DNA of 64,000 nucleotides from Marinomonas rhizomae (GCF_003315485.1 NZ_QNSE01000010.1:62001-126000); one strand, 5' to 3'; numbered from the stretch's first letter, positions 7,481 through 16,261 are shown. A program made the numbers and translations. The notes: generated from the letters alone by a model not told the origin.

Positions 7481-8789
7481 TTTATCCGCTATGGGCATTG
7501 GCTACGGCAGCCTACTCATGCTCGGTTCGATGATTTTATTATTACTAACGGGCATGCAATTAGCCTTTGTTACCGCGTTAGTAGCGCTTGTTTTTGCGAT
7601 TGGTTGGTTTGGTGTTGGCGCTTTGCCTCTTATCACTAGTCGCTTGTACAGCTTTGTTGGCAGTTATGTATTTTTGGCTGTGCCGATGTTTGTTCTCATG
7701 GCTGCCTTATTAGATAGATCCGGTATCGCCCGAGATCTGTTTGATGCAATGAAAGTGTTTGGCCGCAAATTACGTGGCGGCGTGGCCGTACAGACCTTAT
7801 TGGTTGCTATCGTTTTGGCCTCAATGTCCGGCGTTATCGGTGGCGAAACTGTGCTACTGGGCATCTTGGCTTTGCCGCAAATGTTGCGTCTTGGTTATAA
7901 CCGTAAATTGGCGATCGGGGTAACTTGTGCCGGTGGTGCGCTTGGTACCATGTTACCGCCAAGTATTGTTTTGATTATCTACGGTTTAACCGCCAGCGTA
8001 TCGATTGGCGATTTGTTTAAGGCCGCTTTTTTACCTGCGTTTATTCTTGCCTTTGCTTATATGGCTTATGTGCTAATCCTCTGTCGTCTTAATCCAGAAT
8101 ACGCGCCATTACCGAGCGAAGAAGAACTGGCAGCGGACAAAGACGTCAACTATTTCAAGGCTCTATTGTTCCCACTGCTAACTGTCATGATGGTTCTTGG
8201 CAGTATTTATACCGGTGTAGCCTCTGTGACCGAAGCATCTGCACTGGGTGTTGTCGGCATTATCATCAGCGCGGCGATTCGCGGCGAACTGAATTTCTCT
8301 ATGCTAAAAGACAGCGCTAAGGCCACCATGAGTACATGTGGCATGATCATCTGGATAGGCATTGGTGCAACGGCGCTGGTTGGTGTTTATAACCTAATGG
8401 GCGGCATCTCTTTCGTAGAAGAAACCATTCTAGCCTTAAGCGGTGGTAGCGTGATGGGTACCATCATGATCATGATGATCATCTTACTTATACTCGGTAT
8501 GTTCTTGGATTGGGTGGGTGTTGCGTTATTAACCATGCCGATTTTCGTTCCTATTATAACAGGCCTTGGCTTAGACCCTATCTGGTTTGGCGTGGTGTTC
8601 TGTTTGAATATGCAGGTATCTTTCTTATCTCCACCCTTTGGTCCTGCGGCGTTTTATCTTAAGTCTGTGGCACCTAAAGACATTAGTCTTGGTGAAATTT
8701 TCAGCTCTTTGCTGCCGTTTATTGCCCTACAAGTGTTTGTACTCGGCTTGGTCATATTCTTCCCTGAGCTAGCCCTTTGGTGGAAATAA
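7473..8789 (+). CDS. TRAP transporter large permease (DctM family)
   Basis: Large permease subunit, 438 aa, with about 12 hydrophobic segments, carrying out Na+-coupled translocation with the small permease. Family motifs include GGVAVQTLLVAIVLASMSGV, GVTCAGGALGTMLPPSIVL and VSFLSPPFGPAAFYLK. The ATG overlaps the end of dctQ, implying translational coupling. A weak hairpin with a T5 tail (8804-8823) follows, so gntK expression may be reduced relative to the transporter. Confidence 0.92.
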   Translation: MFDLSAMGIGYGSLLMLGSMILLLLTGMQLAFVTALVALVFAIGWFGVGALPLITSRLYSFVGSYVFLAVPMFVLMAALLDRSGIARDLFDAMKVFGRKLRGGVAVQTLLVAIVLASMSGVIGGETVLLGILALPQMLRLGYNRKLAIGVTCAGGALGTMLPPSIVLIIYGLTASVSIGDLFKAAFLPAFILAFAYMAYVLILCRLNPEYAPLPSEEELAADKDVNYFKALLFPLLTVMMVLGSIYTGVASVTEASALGVVGIIISAAIRGELNFSMLKDSAKATMSTCGMIIWIGIGATALVGVYNLMGGISFVEETILALSGGSVMGTIMIMMIILLILGMFLDWVGVALLTMPIFVPIITGLGLDPIWFGVVFCLNMQVSFLSPPFGPAAFYLKSVAPKDISLGEIFSSLLPFIALQVFVLGLVIFFPELALWWK

Positions 8790-8803
8790 CCCATTAAGAC
8801 CAT

Positions 8804-8823
8804 GCCGTTCAACACGGCTTTTT
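8804..8823 (+). terminator. Weak terminator/attenuator before gntK
   Basis: GCCGT (8804-8808) and ACGGC (8814-8818) form a 5-bp stem with a 5-nt loop followed by TTTTT. It is short and probably leaky, since gntK belongs to the same operon. Confidence 0.45.
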
Positions 8824-8836
8824 GAACGACACTGCA

Positions 8837-8858
8837 GCCTTGCTCATAACAGCAAGGC
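8837..8858 (+). promoter_or_regulatory. Perfect 8-bp hairpin in the gntK leader
   Basis: GCCTTGCT (8837-8844) pairs with AGCAAGGC (8851-8858) over a 6-nt loop. It ends 17 nt before the gntK ATG and just before the AAGGA SD-like sequence. No U-tract follows. It could mark an mRNA processing site or modulate translation; the role is unknown. Confidence 0.5.
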
Positions 8859-8875
8859 GATAAGGACTTAAGAAG

Positions 8876-9367
8876 ATGACAAAAAAAATTGTAGTATTAG
8901 GCGTATCTGGCTCAGGAAAATCTTTGATCGGCAAAAACATCGCGGACAAACTTGATTACCCATTTTTTGATGGCGATGACTTTCATTGCCAAGCCAATGT
9001 AGACAAAATGCGCCAAGGCACACCGCTCACTGATGAGGATCGTAAGGACTGGTTAGCGACACTCAATACCATATTGACCGATAACCCAACCGCAGTAATT
9101 GCCTGCTCTGGATTAAAACCAGAATATCGCGCCATGCTGCGCAAGGGTTTAGACGATATCACCATGATCTATCTAAAAGGCACTATCGACACCATTTGGC
9201 AGCGCCACCAAAAACGTGATGGCCATTATTTTAATGGTCGAGAAATGCTAGAAAGTCAGTTTGCTACCTTAGTTGAGCCTGAAAAAGACGAAGCGCTGGT
9301 TATTGATATCTCTCAAGATGCCAGTGCGGTTTTAAATGAGGCACTTAGCCTTTTATCAAAAAAATAG
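8876..9367 (+). CDS. gntK: Gluconokinase
   Basis: Phosphorylates D-gluconate to 6-phosphogluconate with ATP, feeding the pentose phosphate and Entner-Doudoroff pathways. The 163-aa protein has the P-loop GVSGSGKS at 9-16, then DGDDFH, the DRKDWL segment and CSGLKPEYR, all typical of the GntK/IdnK family of about 170 aa. It follows the TRAP genes and precedes gntR, which fixes the pathway. A strong terminator (9375-9404) ends the operon. Confidence 0.95.
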   Translation: MTKKIVVLGVSGSGKSLIGKNIADKLDYPFFDGDDFHCQANVDKMRQGTPLTDEDRKDWLATLNTILTDNPTAVIACSGLKPEYRAMLRKGLDDITMIYLKGTIDTIWQRHQKRDGHYFNGREMLESQFATLVEPEKDEALVIDISQDASAVLNEALSLLSKK

Positions 9368-9374
9368 AATAATA

Positions 9375-9404
9375 GGGACACTACGAGTAGCGGGTGTCCC
9401 TTTT
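9375..9404 (+). terminator. Rho-independent terminator of the TRAP-gntK operon
   Basis: GGGACAC (9375-9381) pairs with GTGTCCC (9394-9400), with a 12-nt interior, followed by TTTT. It separates the operon from gntR, which must have its own promoter. Confidence 0.8.
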
Positions 9405-9506
9405 CAATAATAGTAAACACTTACTTTCGATAATCGCTCTATTTTAATTACTCCTTCCGTCATTTTTAACGATTTTTTTGTTTCTTGCCAGGATTGCCTT
9501 ATGGTA

Positions 9507-9522
9507 ATGTTACTCGTAACAA
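9507..9522 (+). promoter_or_regulatory. GntR operator 3 (autoregulatory)
   Basis: ATGTTACTCGTAACAA matches the 16-bp GntR-type operator in 13 positions (ATGTTAC..GTAACA). It sits directly before gntR, so GntR probably represses itself. A TTGCCA element at 9485-9490 may be the -35. Confidence 0.72.
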
Positions 9523-9543
9523 TTTATGGATATTCGCTCTGGT

Positions 9544-10539
9544 ATGAAAAATAAACGCCCCACATTACAAGACGTTGCAGACCTAGTTGGCGTAACAAAA
9601 ATGACGGTAAGCCGCTATCTTAGAAACCCAGATCAGGTGTCGCCGCCTCTGCAAATAAAAATCGCTGAAGCATTAGAAGACTTAGGATATATTCCAAATC
9701 GTGCACCTGATATCTTATCCAAATCAAAAAGTCACGCCATTGGTGTTCTAGTTCCTTCGTTAACCAACCAAGTATTTGCTGAAGTCATTCGCGGTATCGA
9801 ATCTATTTTGGAGCCGGCCGGCTATCAAACCATGCTGGCCCATTATGGCTACAGTAAAGAAGCCGAAGAAGCTCGTATCGCGGCTTTGCTTTCCTATAAT
9901 GTTGATGGACTAATTATTTCCGAAAGCTATCACACCGAGCGCGTGCGAAAAATGCTGAGTGTTGCAGGTATTCCCGTTATTGAAATTATGGACTCAATAT
10001 CACCACCAATAGAACAAGCCATTGGCATAGATAACCAAGCAGCCGCATACGCTATGACGGAATGTATGATTCAAAAAGGTCATCAAAAAATTGTCTATTT
10101 TGCCGCTCGAATGGACCAAAGAACACTGCAAAGGATACGCGGTTATAAAGCAGCAATACACGATAGTGGCTTGCAGGAAATGTGTCTAAGTACTGACAGC
10201 GCTTCGTCTTTCACATTGGGTGAGCAATTTATGAAAGAAGCGCTGGCAAAACAGCCAGATACAGACGGTATCTTTTGCACCAATGATGATTTGGCCATTG
10301 GTGCGCTATACGCCTGTCAAAAAGCCGGCATTAACGTCCCTAAAGACATTGGTATTGCTGGTTTTCATGGGCATAACATTGCAAGAGTCATGGTGCCTTT
10401 ATTAGCGACCGTCATCACACCTCGTGAAGAAATGGGACGCTTAGCAGCGGAGCATTTATTATCACGCCTGCAAGGTAACCCTGTTACACAACGTATTATT
10501 AACCTGCCTTTTCAAATTGAAATGGGGGAGAGTATTTAA
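9544..10539 (+). CDS. gntR: Gluconate-responsive repressor GntR (LacI family)
   Basis: LacI-family repressor, 331 aa from ATG 9544, the length of E. coli GntR, whose N-terminus aligns here (MKNKRPTLQDVADLVGVTKM). A frame-extending ATG at 9526 lies 3 nt after operator 3 and has no SD. The helix-turn-helix is VADLVGVTKMTVSRYLRNP with hinge LSKSKSHAIGVL, followed by the periplasmic-binding-like effector domain. Expected effector: gluconate. It lies in its own unit behind a terminator and controls the three operators in this module. Confidence 0.92.
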   Translation: MKNKRPTLQDVADLVGVTKMTVSRYLRNPDQVSPPLQIKIAEALEDLGYIPNRAPDILSKSKSHAIGVLVPSLTNQVFAEVIRGIESILEPAGYQTMLAHYGYSKEAEEARIAALLSYNVDGLIISESYHTERVRKMLSVAGIPVIEIMDSISPPIEQAIGIDNQAAAYAMTECMIQKGHQKIVYFAARMDQRTLQRIRGYKAAIHDSGLQEMCLSTDSASSFTLGEQFMKEALAKQPDTDGIFCTNDDLAIGALYACQKAGINVPKDIGIAGFHGHNIARVMVPLLATVITPREEMGRLAAEHLLSRLQGNPVTQRIINLPFQIEMGESI

Positions 10540-10611
10540 AAGCCCACAAGGCAACGTTAAAGAGGGCAGTATAAAGCCGCAATAAACGTGGAAATCACTT
10601 CAAATACCAGT

Positions 10612-10630
10612 GAGAAGTGTTATTATTATC
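10612..10630 (+). promoter_or_regulatory. Possible Fur box before fecB
   Basis: GAGAAGTGTTATTATTATC agrees with the Fur consensus GATAATGATAATCATTATC in 13 of 19 positions; the right half ATTATC is exact. It lies 29 bp before the fecB start. Iron control is expected for this transporter, so the call leans on context. Confidence 0.42.
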
Positions 10631-10658
10631 GCGTTTTTTACCCCTTAAAGGCTGTTTT

Positions 10659-11579
10659 ATGAAGCGCTTGTTGCCGATTATTCTCTCCACTCTTCTACTT
10701 AGTTTTTCTCTTTTTGCTCAAGCTGTTTCTTCTACAGAAAACAACATCAAAAATAGTGTAGAAGACAGCAAAGGCACGTTTACTCTAGATTACATCCCAA
10801 AACGCATCGTAGTTTTAGAGCTTTCCTTTGTGGATGCGTTAGCTGCCGTTGGCGTCAGCCCTGTTGGCATTGCTGATGACAAAGACCCAGAACGTATTCT
10901 AAAAGAAATTCGCAATGAAATTGGCGATTGGGCATCCGTTGGTACTCGCTCTCAGCCCAGTCTTGAAACTATTTCTTCGCTAAAACCTGACCTCATCATT
11001 GCGGATATTTCTCGCCACGAAGGCGTTTATGCAGACCTACAAAAGATAGCACCAACATTGATCCTACCTTCACGCCGAGCGACCTACGAAGAGAACCTTC
11101 AAGCGACAGCCATCATCGGCAAAGCCATTGGCAAAAACAAAGAAATGCAAACGCGCTTAAAAAAGCATGCTCAAGTAATGGCTAATTTTGCTACACAATT
11201 ACCAGAAGGCAAAGAAGTTCAATTTGGTGTTGCCCGTGATGACGCATTATTCCTGCACACTGCCGATTCTTATGCTGGTGGAGTCATTCGTGCCTTAGGT
11301 TTAAAGAATGCCAACACAGGCCGAAGTGACGATGCCTATCGTCAAACCAGTTTAGAACAGTTTCTTGCAGTGAACCCTGACTACTTTATCGTCGGCAATT
11401 ACGTCACACCAAGTATCGTCGATAAATGGAAAAATGAGCCGCTTTGGTCTGTGTTAAAAGCCGCTAAGAATCATCATATTTATTCGGTTAACCCTAATAC
11501 TTGGTCTCGTTGCCGCGGCATTATTTCAGCCGAAACCATGGGGCAAGATCTTATTAAGGTCTTTAACGCGAATAAATGA
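10659..11579 (+). CDS. fecB: Fe(III)-dicitrate periplasmic binding protein
   Basis: Periplasmic binding protein of a FecBCDE ferric-citrate/hydroxamate importer, 306 aa. It aligns along its length with E. coli FecB as I recall it, including VLELSFVDALAAVGVSPVGI, QPSLETISSLKPDLIIAD and the C-terminal NTWSRCRGI segment. Start 10659 gives a typical signal peptide (MKRLLPIILSTLLLSFSLFA, cleaved after AQA) with TAAAGG 7 nt upstream; the longer frame adds an unlikely leader. The stop overlaps the fecC start (ATGA). Confidence 0.9.
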   Translation: MKRLLPIILSTLLLSFSLFAQAVSSTENNIKNSVEDSKGTFTLDYIPKRIVVLELSFVDALAAVGVSPVGIADDKDPERILKEIRNEIGDWASVGTRSQPSLETISSLKPDLIIADISRHEGVYADLQKIAPTLILPSRRATYEENLQATAIIGKAIGKNKEMQTRLKKHAQVMANFATQLPEGKEVQFGVARDDALFLHTADSYAGGVIRALGLKNANTGRSDDAYRQTSLEQFLAVNPDYFIVGNYVTPSIVDKWKNEPLWSVLKAAKNHHIYSVNPNTWSRCRGIISAETMGQDLIKVFNANK

Positions 11580-12577
11580 TCTCAATACGCCTGCCTTTTG
11601 CCGGCCAATGTCTAGCATTGGTGCTACTTTTATTAATTTTTTCATGGATCAGCTTATTTAGCTGGTCAGTGATTGCTATTACACCGATGGATGCTCTGCA
11701 CGCTTTATACAATATGAACGCAGAAAGCATTGCTCAGCATATTGTCCATGATTTAAGGCTGCCTAGAGTCCTTATTGGGATTATGGTCGGTGCCAATCTC
11801 GCCGCTGCGGGTGTCATCATGCAAGGACTGACACAAAACCCACTCGCTTCTCCTTCTGTTTTAGGTATCAACGCTGGCGCTGCACTTGGCATGGCGACCG
11901 TTTCCAGTATCGCCCCTTGGTTTGGTTTACTTGGCACTTCGCTCGCAGCCATCATCGGCGGCGGCATCGCGTGGGCTTTCGTTATGTTGCTTGGCAGCGC
12001 ATGGCGAGGTGGCAATGAGCATGGCCGATTGGTGTTGGCTGGCGTCGCTATTTCTGCTCTGTGCGCAGCTTTAACCAAGGCCGTCATTATTATCGCGGAA
12101 GATCAAGCCGCAGGCGTACTGACTTGGCTAGCTGGTAGTTTGACCGATGCTAGATGGCAAACCTTTGATTCCTTCTGGCCGGTGTGTGTGATTGGTTTAT
12201 TGGGCGCTATGCTGATAGCTCCAACGCTCAATCTATTGCAACTTGGTGATGACAATGCGCGAAACCTTGGTGTCTCGCTGATGTGGGTAAAGTTAGGCGG
12301 CAGCTTTCTCGTCTTATTATTGGTCGGGAGCGCCATCAGCAGCGTCGGGGCAATTGGCTTTGTCGGCTTGCTGGTGCCGCATATGGCACGAATGTTAGCG
12401 GGGCAAGATCACCGAAAATTTTTGCCCATTGCCATGATGCTGGGCGCTTGTTTAGTCGTCCTATCCGATACCATCAGCAGAGGCATTATTTATCCGGCAG
12501 AGACGCCTGCCGGCGCTATTTTAGCTCTCATCGGCGCACCTTTTTTCATCTATCTCGTCCGCAAGAGAACCTTATAA
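11576..12577 (+). CDS. fecC: Ferric-citrate ABC permease
   Basis: Inner-membrane permease of the FecCD/BtuC family, 333 aa, with about nine hydrophobic segments. DLRLPRVLIGIMVGANLAAA, GVIMQGLTQNPLASPSVLGI and GFVGLLVPHMARML are family signatures, the last near the ATPase-coupling region. It overlaps fecB by 4 nt and fecD by 1 nt (TAATG), so the genes are translationally coupled. Confidence 0.93.
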   Translation: MISIRLPFAGQCLALVLLLLIFSWISLFSWSVIAITPMDALHALYNMNAESIAQHIVHDLRLPRVLIGIMVGANLAAAGVIMQGLTQNPLASPSVLGINAGAALGMATVSSIAPWFGLLGTSLAAIIGGGIAWAFVMLLGSAWRGGNEHGRLVLAGVAISALCAALTKAVIIIAEDQAAGVLTWLAGSLTDARWQTFDSFWPVCVIGLLGAMLIAPTLNLLQLGDDNARNLGVSLMWVKLGGSFLVLLLVGSAISSVGAIGFVGLLVPHMARMLAGQDHRKFLPIAMMLGACLVVLSDTISRGIIYPAETPAGAILALIGAPFFIYLVRKRTL

Positions 12578-13533
12578 TGGCCACGCGCTCGCTGCCTATT
12601 TTACTACTTACCTTGTTAGGACTGCTGCTCGCCAATCTCATGTTTGGTGCGGTTTCGATTCCGTTCAAACAGATTTTAGATGGTCTTCAAATCGGTAGCG
12701 AACACTACTTCACCGTGCATGAATATCGCTTACCGCGCACCATTCTCGCCATGTTAGTCGGTGCCATGATGGCGCTTGCTGGCGCCTTGGTACAGGGTGT
12801 CATTCGCAACCCCTTGGCATCTCCCGATGTGCTTGGCGTTAGTCATGGCGCCGGATTAGCCGCCGTGTTCTATATGAGCTTTTTTCCCAATGCCGATATT
12901 AGCTGGCTGCCGGCGGTCGCCCTAGTCGGCAGTTTAATGGCAGCGTTAATGTTGTGGTGGCTGTGCGGCCAACATAGCAGCACGATTAAAATGGCGATTA
13001 CCGGTGTAGCATTGGCTGCGCTATACGCCAGCTGCATAGATTTTCTAATGCTGGTTAAACCACTGGAAATTAACAATGCGCTATTATGGTTAACGGGCAG
13101 TTTATGGGGACGCGGCTGGAATCAACTCTCTATGCTATTACCTTGGCTACTGCTCATGCCCTTCGCCCTTTGGCTCGCTAAACCACTCAACCTAATCCAC
13201 CTTGGCGATGACAGCGCCATTAGTCTTGGTATTAAAGCCAACAAACTGCGTTTAGCCTCTTTGGCAATTGCCGTTGGCCTGACCGCGTCTTGTGTAGCAA
13301 TTTGTGGTCCTATCGGTTTTTTAGGCTTAGTGGCTCCGCATTTAACCCGAAAATTGGTCGGTGGACGTCATCAAATACTCTTGCCGTCTACCATGTTAGT
13401 TGGCGCGATTTTGTTACTGCTTGCTGATCTTGCAGCTCGCACCATTGATCCACCGATTGAATTACCCGCCGGTATTATGACCGCCATTATTGGTGCGCCG
13501 TATTTTCTTTGGCTACTCCTTAGGACGAAATGA
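12577..13533 (+). CDS. fecD: Ferric-citrate ABC permease, second subunit
   Basis: Partner permease of FecC, 318 aa from ATG 12577, the length of E. coli FecD. The open frame extends upstream to 12283, but that part is a shadow of fecC. Signatures include EYRLPRTILAMLVGAMMALA, GVIRNPLASPDVLGVSHGAG and GFLGLVAPHLTRKLVGG. The start overlaps the fecC stop by one base. Confidence 0.93.
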   Translation: MATRSLPILLLTLLGLLLANLMFGAVSIPFKQILDGLQIGSEHYFTVHEYRLPRTILAMLVGAMMALAGALVQGVIRNPLASPDVLGVSHGAGLAAVFYMSFFPNADISWLPAVALVGSLMAALMLWWLCGQHSSTIKMAITGVALAALYASCIDFLMLVKPLEINNALLWLTGSLWGRGWNQLSMLLPWLLLMPFALWLAKPLNLIHLGDDSAISLGIKANKLRLASLAIAVGLTASCVAICGPIGFLGLVAPHLTRKLVGGRHQILLPSTMLVGAILLLLADLAARTIDPPIELPAGIMTAIIGAPYFLWLLLRTK

Positions 13534-13536
13534 TTT

Positions 13537-14304
13537 ATGTCTCTTAGCACTCATAATTTATCTGTTGGCTATCATGATAAAGCCATTGTAAAGCAGGTCG
13601 ACCTAAGCATTCCTGAAGGAAAAATTATCGCTTTGCTTGGTCCAAACGGCTGCGGAAAATCCACTTTACTAAAAGCCATGGCGCGTATTCTTTCACCAAT
13701 GGAAGGTCAAGTTCACTGGCAAGGTAAAAACCTTCACGGCATCTCATCTAAAAAACTGGCTCAACAATTAGCCTTGTTGCCGCAAACTCAGCCTATTCCA
13801 GAAGGTATAAAAGTAAAAGACTTAGTCGCTTATGGACGCAGCCCATACACGGGATTTTGGGGACGGATTAACAGGGATGATCAAGTAATAATAGATAATG
13901 TGATGACAGAAACTGGCATTATCGAGCTTGCGGATCAGTTGGTTAGCGAACTGTCTGGCGGTCAACGCCAGCGCGTTTGGCTCGCCATGACGTTAGCGCA
14001 AGATACGCCGTATTTGTTGCTCGATGAACCCACAACCTATATGGATTTGAGCCATCAAGTAGAACTAATGCACTTATTGCGCAAATTGAACCTACAAGGA
14101 AAAACCATAGTCACAGTGCTCCATGACATCAACCAGGCGGCTCGTTATTGCGACTACTTGATTGTAATGAAGCAAGGAGAAATCGTCACCCAGGGTATGC
14201 CTGAATCGGTACTGACCGAAACAATGCTAAAAGACGTATTTTCGCTGAATGCACAGATTCACCAAGACCCAATTGCTCAAACGCCAATGTGCGTGGTGGA
14301 ATAA
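13537..14304 (+). CDS. fecE: Ferric-citrate ABC transporter ATPase
   Basis: ATP-binding subunit, 255 aa, the size of E. coli FecE. Walker A GPNGCGKST at about 35-43, Q-loop LLPQTQPIPEG, signature LSGGQRQRVWLAMTLAQ, Walker B LLLDEPTTYMDLSHQ and the H-loop VLHDINQA are intact. It starts 3 nt after fecD and closes the operon, ending 7 nt from the convergent hydrolase gene with no visible terminator. No outer-membrane fecA or fecIR is in the window. Confidence 0.94.
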   Translation: MSLSTHNLSVGYHDKAIVKQVDLSIPEGKIIALLGPNGCGKSTLLKAMARILSPMEGQVHWQGKNLHGISSKKLAQQLALLPQTQPIPEGIKVKDLVAYGRSPYTGFWGRINRDDQVIIDNVMTETGIIELADQLVSELSGGQRQRVWLAMTLAQDTPYLLLDEPTTYMDLSHQVELMHLLRKLNLQGKTIVTVLHDINQAARYCDYLIVMKQGEIVTQGMPESVLTETMLKDVFSLNAQIHQDPIAQTPMCVVE

Positions 14305-14311
14305 TAAAAAG

Positions 14312-14890
14312 CTAATCATCCAACGATGTATGCTCTTTTGGTAACAAAGAAAAGGCTTCATCTTGGCTTATTACTGTTGCGTATTCGCCATGTAAATTCG
14401 CCAATGACATGGCATGCACTTCATCAGCGCTACGTGGTTGACCAAAGAAATCGTCTTTTTCAAACGCAAAACACGCACTGCCAACCACATAGGTTGTAAA
14501 ACCTAAGTTTCCAGCACTTCTTACTGTGGATTCCACTGAATTATTCGTACTAACACCAACAACAACTAACGCCTGCGCATTTTGTTTTCGCAGCCAAGTG
14601 TCCAAATCAGAATAAGTAAACGCATCAGGAACGGATTTCTCAATAACCTTTTCATCCACTAATGGCTGAAAGGCATCTTGGAACAGTACACCTTCTTGCT
14701 CTGGCCAAAATAAGGATTCAGGCTCTGTCGACAAATGACGAACATGAACAATCGGCGCATGGCTGGCGCGCCAATGAGCCAATAACTCCGCAATTTCATG
14801 TTCCGCATTGGGGTTGTTTCGCTCTCCCGACTGCGGCCAAGACATGCCTTGCTGCATATCAATAATCATCAATACAATCGGCTTAGACAT
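14312..14890 (-). CDS. Isochorismatase-like hydrolase with Ser in place of Cys
   Basis: Isochorismatase/cysteine-hydrolase fold, 192 aa. The catalytic Asp is in IIDMQQG (residues 9-15) and the Lys in EKSVPDAF. The position that normally holds the nucleophilic Cys reads GVSTNNSVESTVRSAG; the codon there is TCA, so Ser is real in this sequence. Members lacking Cys exist (EntB- and PhzD-type isochorismatases), so the protein may be a non-cysteine hydrolase or inactive. It follows a small membrane protein gene on the same strand by 29 nt. Substrate unknown. Confidence 0.85.
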   Translation of the reverse strand: MSKPIVLMIIDMQQGMSWPQSGERNNPNAEHEIAELLAHWRASHAPIVHVRHLSTEPESLFWPEQEGVLFQDAFQPLVDEKVIEKSVPDAFTYSDLDTWLRKQNAQALVVVGVSTNNSVESTVRSAGNLGFTTYVVGSACFAFEKDDFFGQPRSADEVHAMSLANLHGEYATVISQDEAFSLLPKEHTSLDD

Positions 14891-14919
14891 TATCTTTCCT
14901 TTGCTTAAAAGATCTGTAC

Positions 14920-15282
14920 TTATGAGTCTTTACTCTGCTGCTCGATGGCTTTTTCATCTTCTCGATTTTCAAGCACTAACAATCGCTTTTGCTGATTACG
15001 CAGTTTAAAGAAGAAAACCACCAGCGCCATACACAATAAAAAGGTTAAATTACCCAAAAAATTCACACGATATTCCAACGACTTAACATGGGAGATTTTG
15101 GTAGAAAGTGATTGGTAATCACCTAAAGAAGCGGTCGAAAGTTGTAAAATTGCCACACTACGTTCAAGTTCAAAGACAGTCTGCTCAAGCGTCTTCGGAT
15201 CTTCCGAAGCCTTAGTCGCAGCCATAGAAGAAACCGATACAAGGCCCCCCAAAACCATACACAACAATAATCGATATAACAT
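14920..15282 (-). CDS. Small exported/membrane protein, unknown
   Basis: I do not recognise this 120-aa protein. It has an N-terminal signal-like segment (MLYRLLLCMVLGGLVSVSSM, then AA), a mostly helical and polar middle of about 50 residues that could form a coiled coil, a membrane segment FLGNLTFLLCMALVVFFF, and a charged tail RNQQKRLLVLENREDEKA. This suggests a periplasmic helix anchored by a C-terminal membrane helix with a cytoplasmic tail. It is upstream of, and probably cotranscribed with, the isochorismatase-like gene. Confidence 0.7.
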   Translation of the reverse strand: MLYRLLLCMVLGGLVSVSSMAATKASEDPKTLEQTVFELERSVAILQLSTASLGDYQSLSTKISHVKSLEYRVNFLGNLTFLLCMALVVFFFKLRNQQKRLLVLENREDEKAIEQQSKDS

Positions 15283-15367
15283 AATTAGTCCCTAAAATAG
15301 CGTCAGTTGATAACTGCATAATAACGGTATCACACGCCAAATAGCTAGAGCTGTTACCAGACCCTAA

Positions 15368-16261
15368 TCAAAACGTTGCAAAAGACGTTTTCAGAAAATC
15401 CAACAACAAACGTAACTTTTTAGACTCTGCGGTTCCGGGTGGAAAGACTGCATAAACATCAATTCCTGTACATTTATAATCCGGCAAAATTCGCTCTAAA
15501 CGGCCATTGGCGATACGTGGTTGCGCGTCGTACATTGGAATTCTTCCGATGCCATTCCCTCCTTCTAAAAATATCGTCCTTGCAGCCGCATTGTTGGTAC
15601 TCACATCACCATGAACAGACAAACTAAATGACTTGGAACCTTGACTAAGATGTACGGTGTTAGCCGCTGGTGTGTAGACCACCCAATCGTGATCATAAAG
15701 TTCTTCGGGCTTAGTTGGCATACCACGACGACGAAAGTATTCTGGCGAGCCACACAGGCAGGTCTCAAACGTCTTTAACTTACTGGCTTGCAGACCAGAG
15801 TCTAATAAGGGTGCTCCTCGAATGGCCAGATCGACACCCTCTTTGATGATATTAACCACCTCATCACTTAGAGAAACATTCAGTTCAATTAAAGGATAGA
15901 GTCGTCGAAACTCATTAAGCGCAGGAACAATCACCTGCAAGCCTAAATTCACCGGACAAGAGATCTTAAGTTTCCCCTCTGGCTCTTGTTTGGCTTTTTC
16001 TATTTGCTGATTGGCTTCATGGGCCTGAAACGCAATGGCTCGACAACGCTGATAATAGGCTTCGCCTGTTTCAGTCAATGACAAGGATCGAGTGGTACGA
16101 TTTAGCAGTTTTACCCCAAGTTGCTCTTCTAACTTTTTCAGGTGATAACTCACCACCCCACGGGAAATTCCCATAAATTTGGCAGCGGCCGTTAAACTGC
16201 CTTGCTCCACCACTTGAGCAAACACCACCATACTTTTTAACTGTTCAAACGAGACTTCCAT
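15368..16261 (-). CDS. LysR-family transcriptional regulator
   Basis: LysR-type regulator, 297 aa: winged HTH at about 1-65 (SLTAAAKFMGISRGVVSYHL, then LNRTTRSLSLTETG) and a substrate-binding domain from about 90. It resembles the CrgA/DsdC-like branch with the CPVNLG segment. It is divergent from the DJ-1/PfpI gene at 16420, and the intergenic region holds a symmetrical operator (16346-16387), so that gene is the likely target. Inducer unknown. Confidence 0.92.
   Translation of the reverse strand: MEVSFEQLKSMVVFAQVVEQGSLTAAAKFMGISRGVVSYHLKKLEEQLGVKLLNRTTRSLSLTETGEAYYQRCRAIAFQAHEANQQIEKAKQEPEGKLKISCPVNLGLQVIVPALNEFRRLYPLIELNVSLSDEVVNIIKEGVDLAIRGAPLLDSGLQASKLKTFETCLCGSPEYFRRRGMPTKPEELYDHDWVVYTPAANTVHLSQGSKSFSLSVHGDVSTNNAAARTIFLEGGNGIGRIPMYDAQPRIANGRLERILPDYKCTGIDVYAVFPPGTAESKKLRLLLDFLKTSFATF

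Noticed and set aside
9526..9543. gntR start at ATG 9526
   Set aside because: It follows operator 3 by 3 nt with no SD; E. coli GntR aligns from ATG 9544 and has the same length.
12283..12576. Longer N-terminus for fecD
   Set aside because: It lies entirely inside fecC in another frame, and the FecD family starts at the ATG overlapping the fecC stop.
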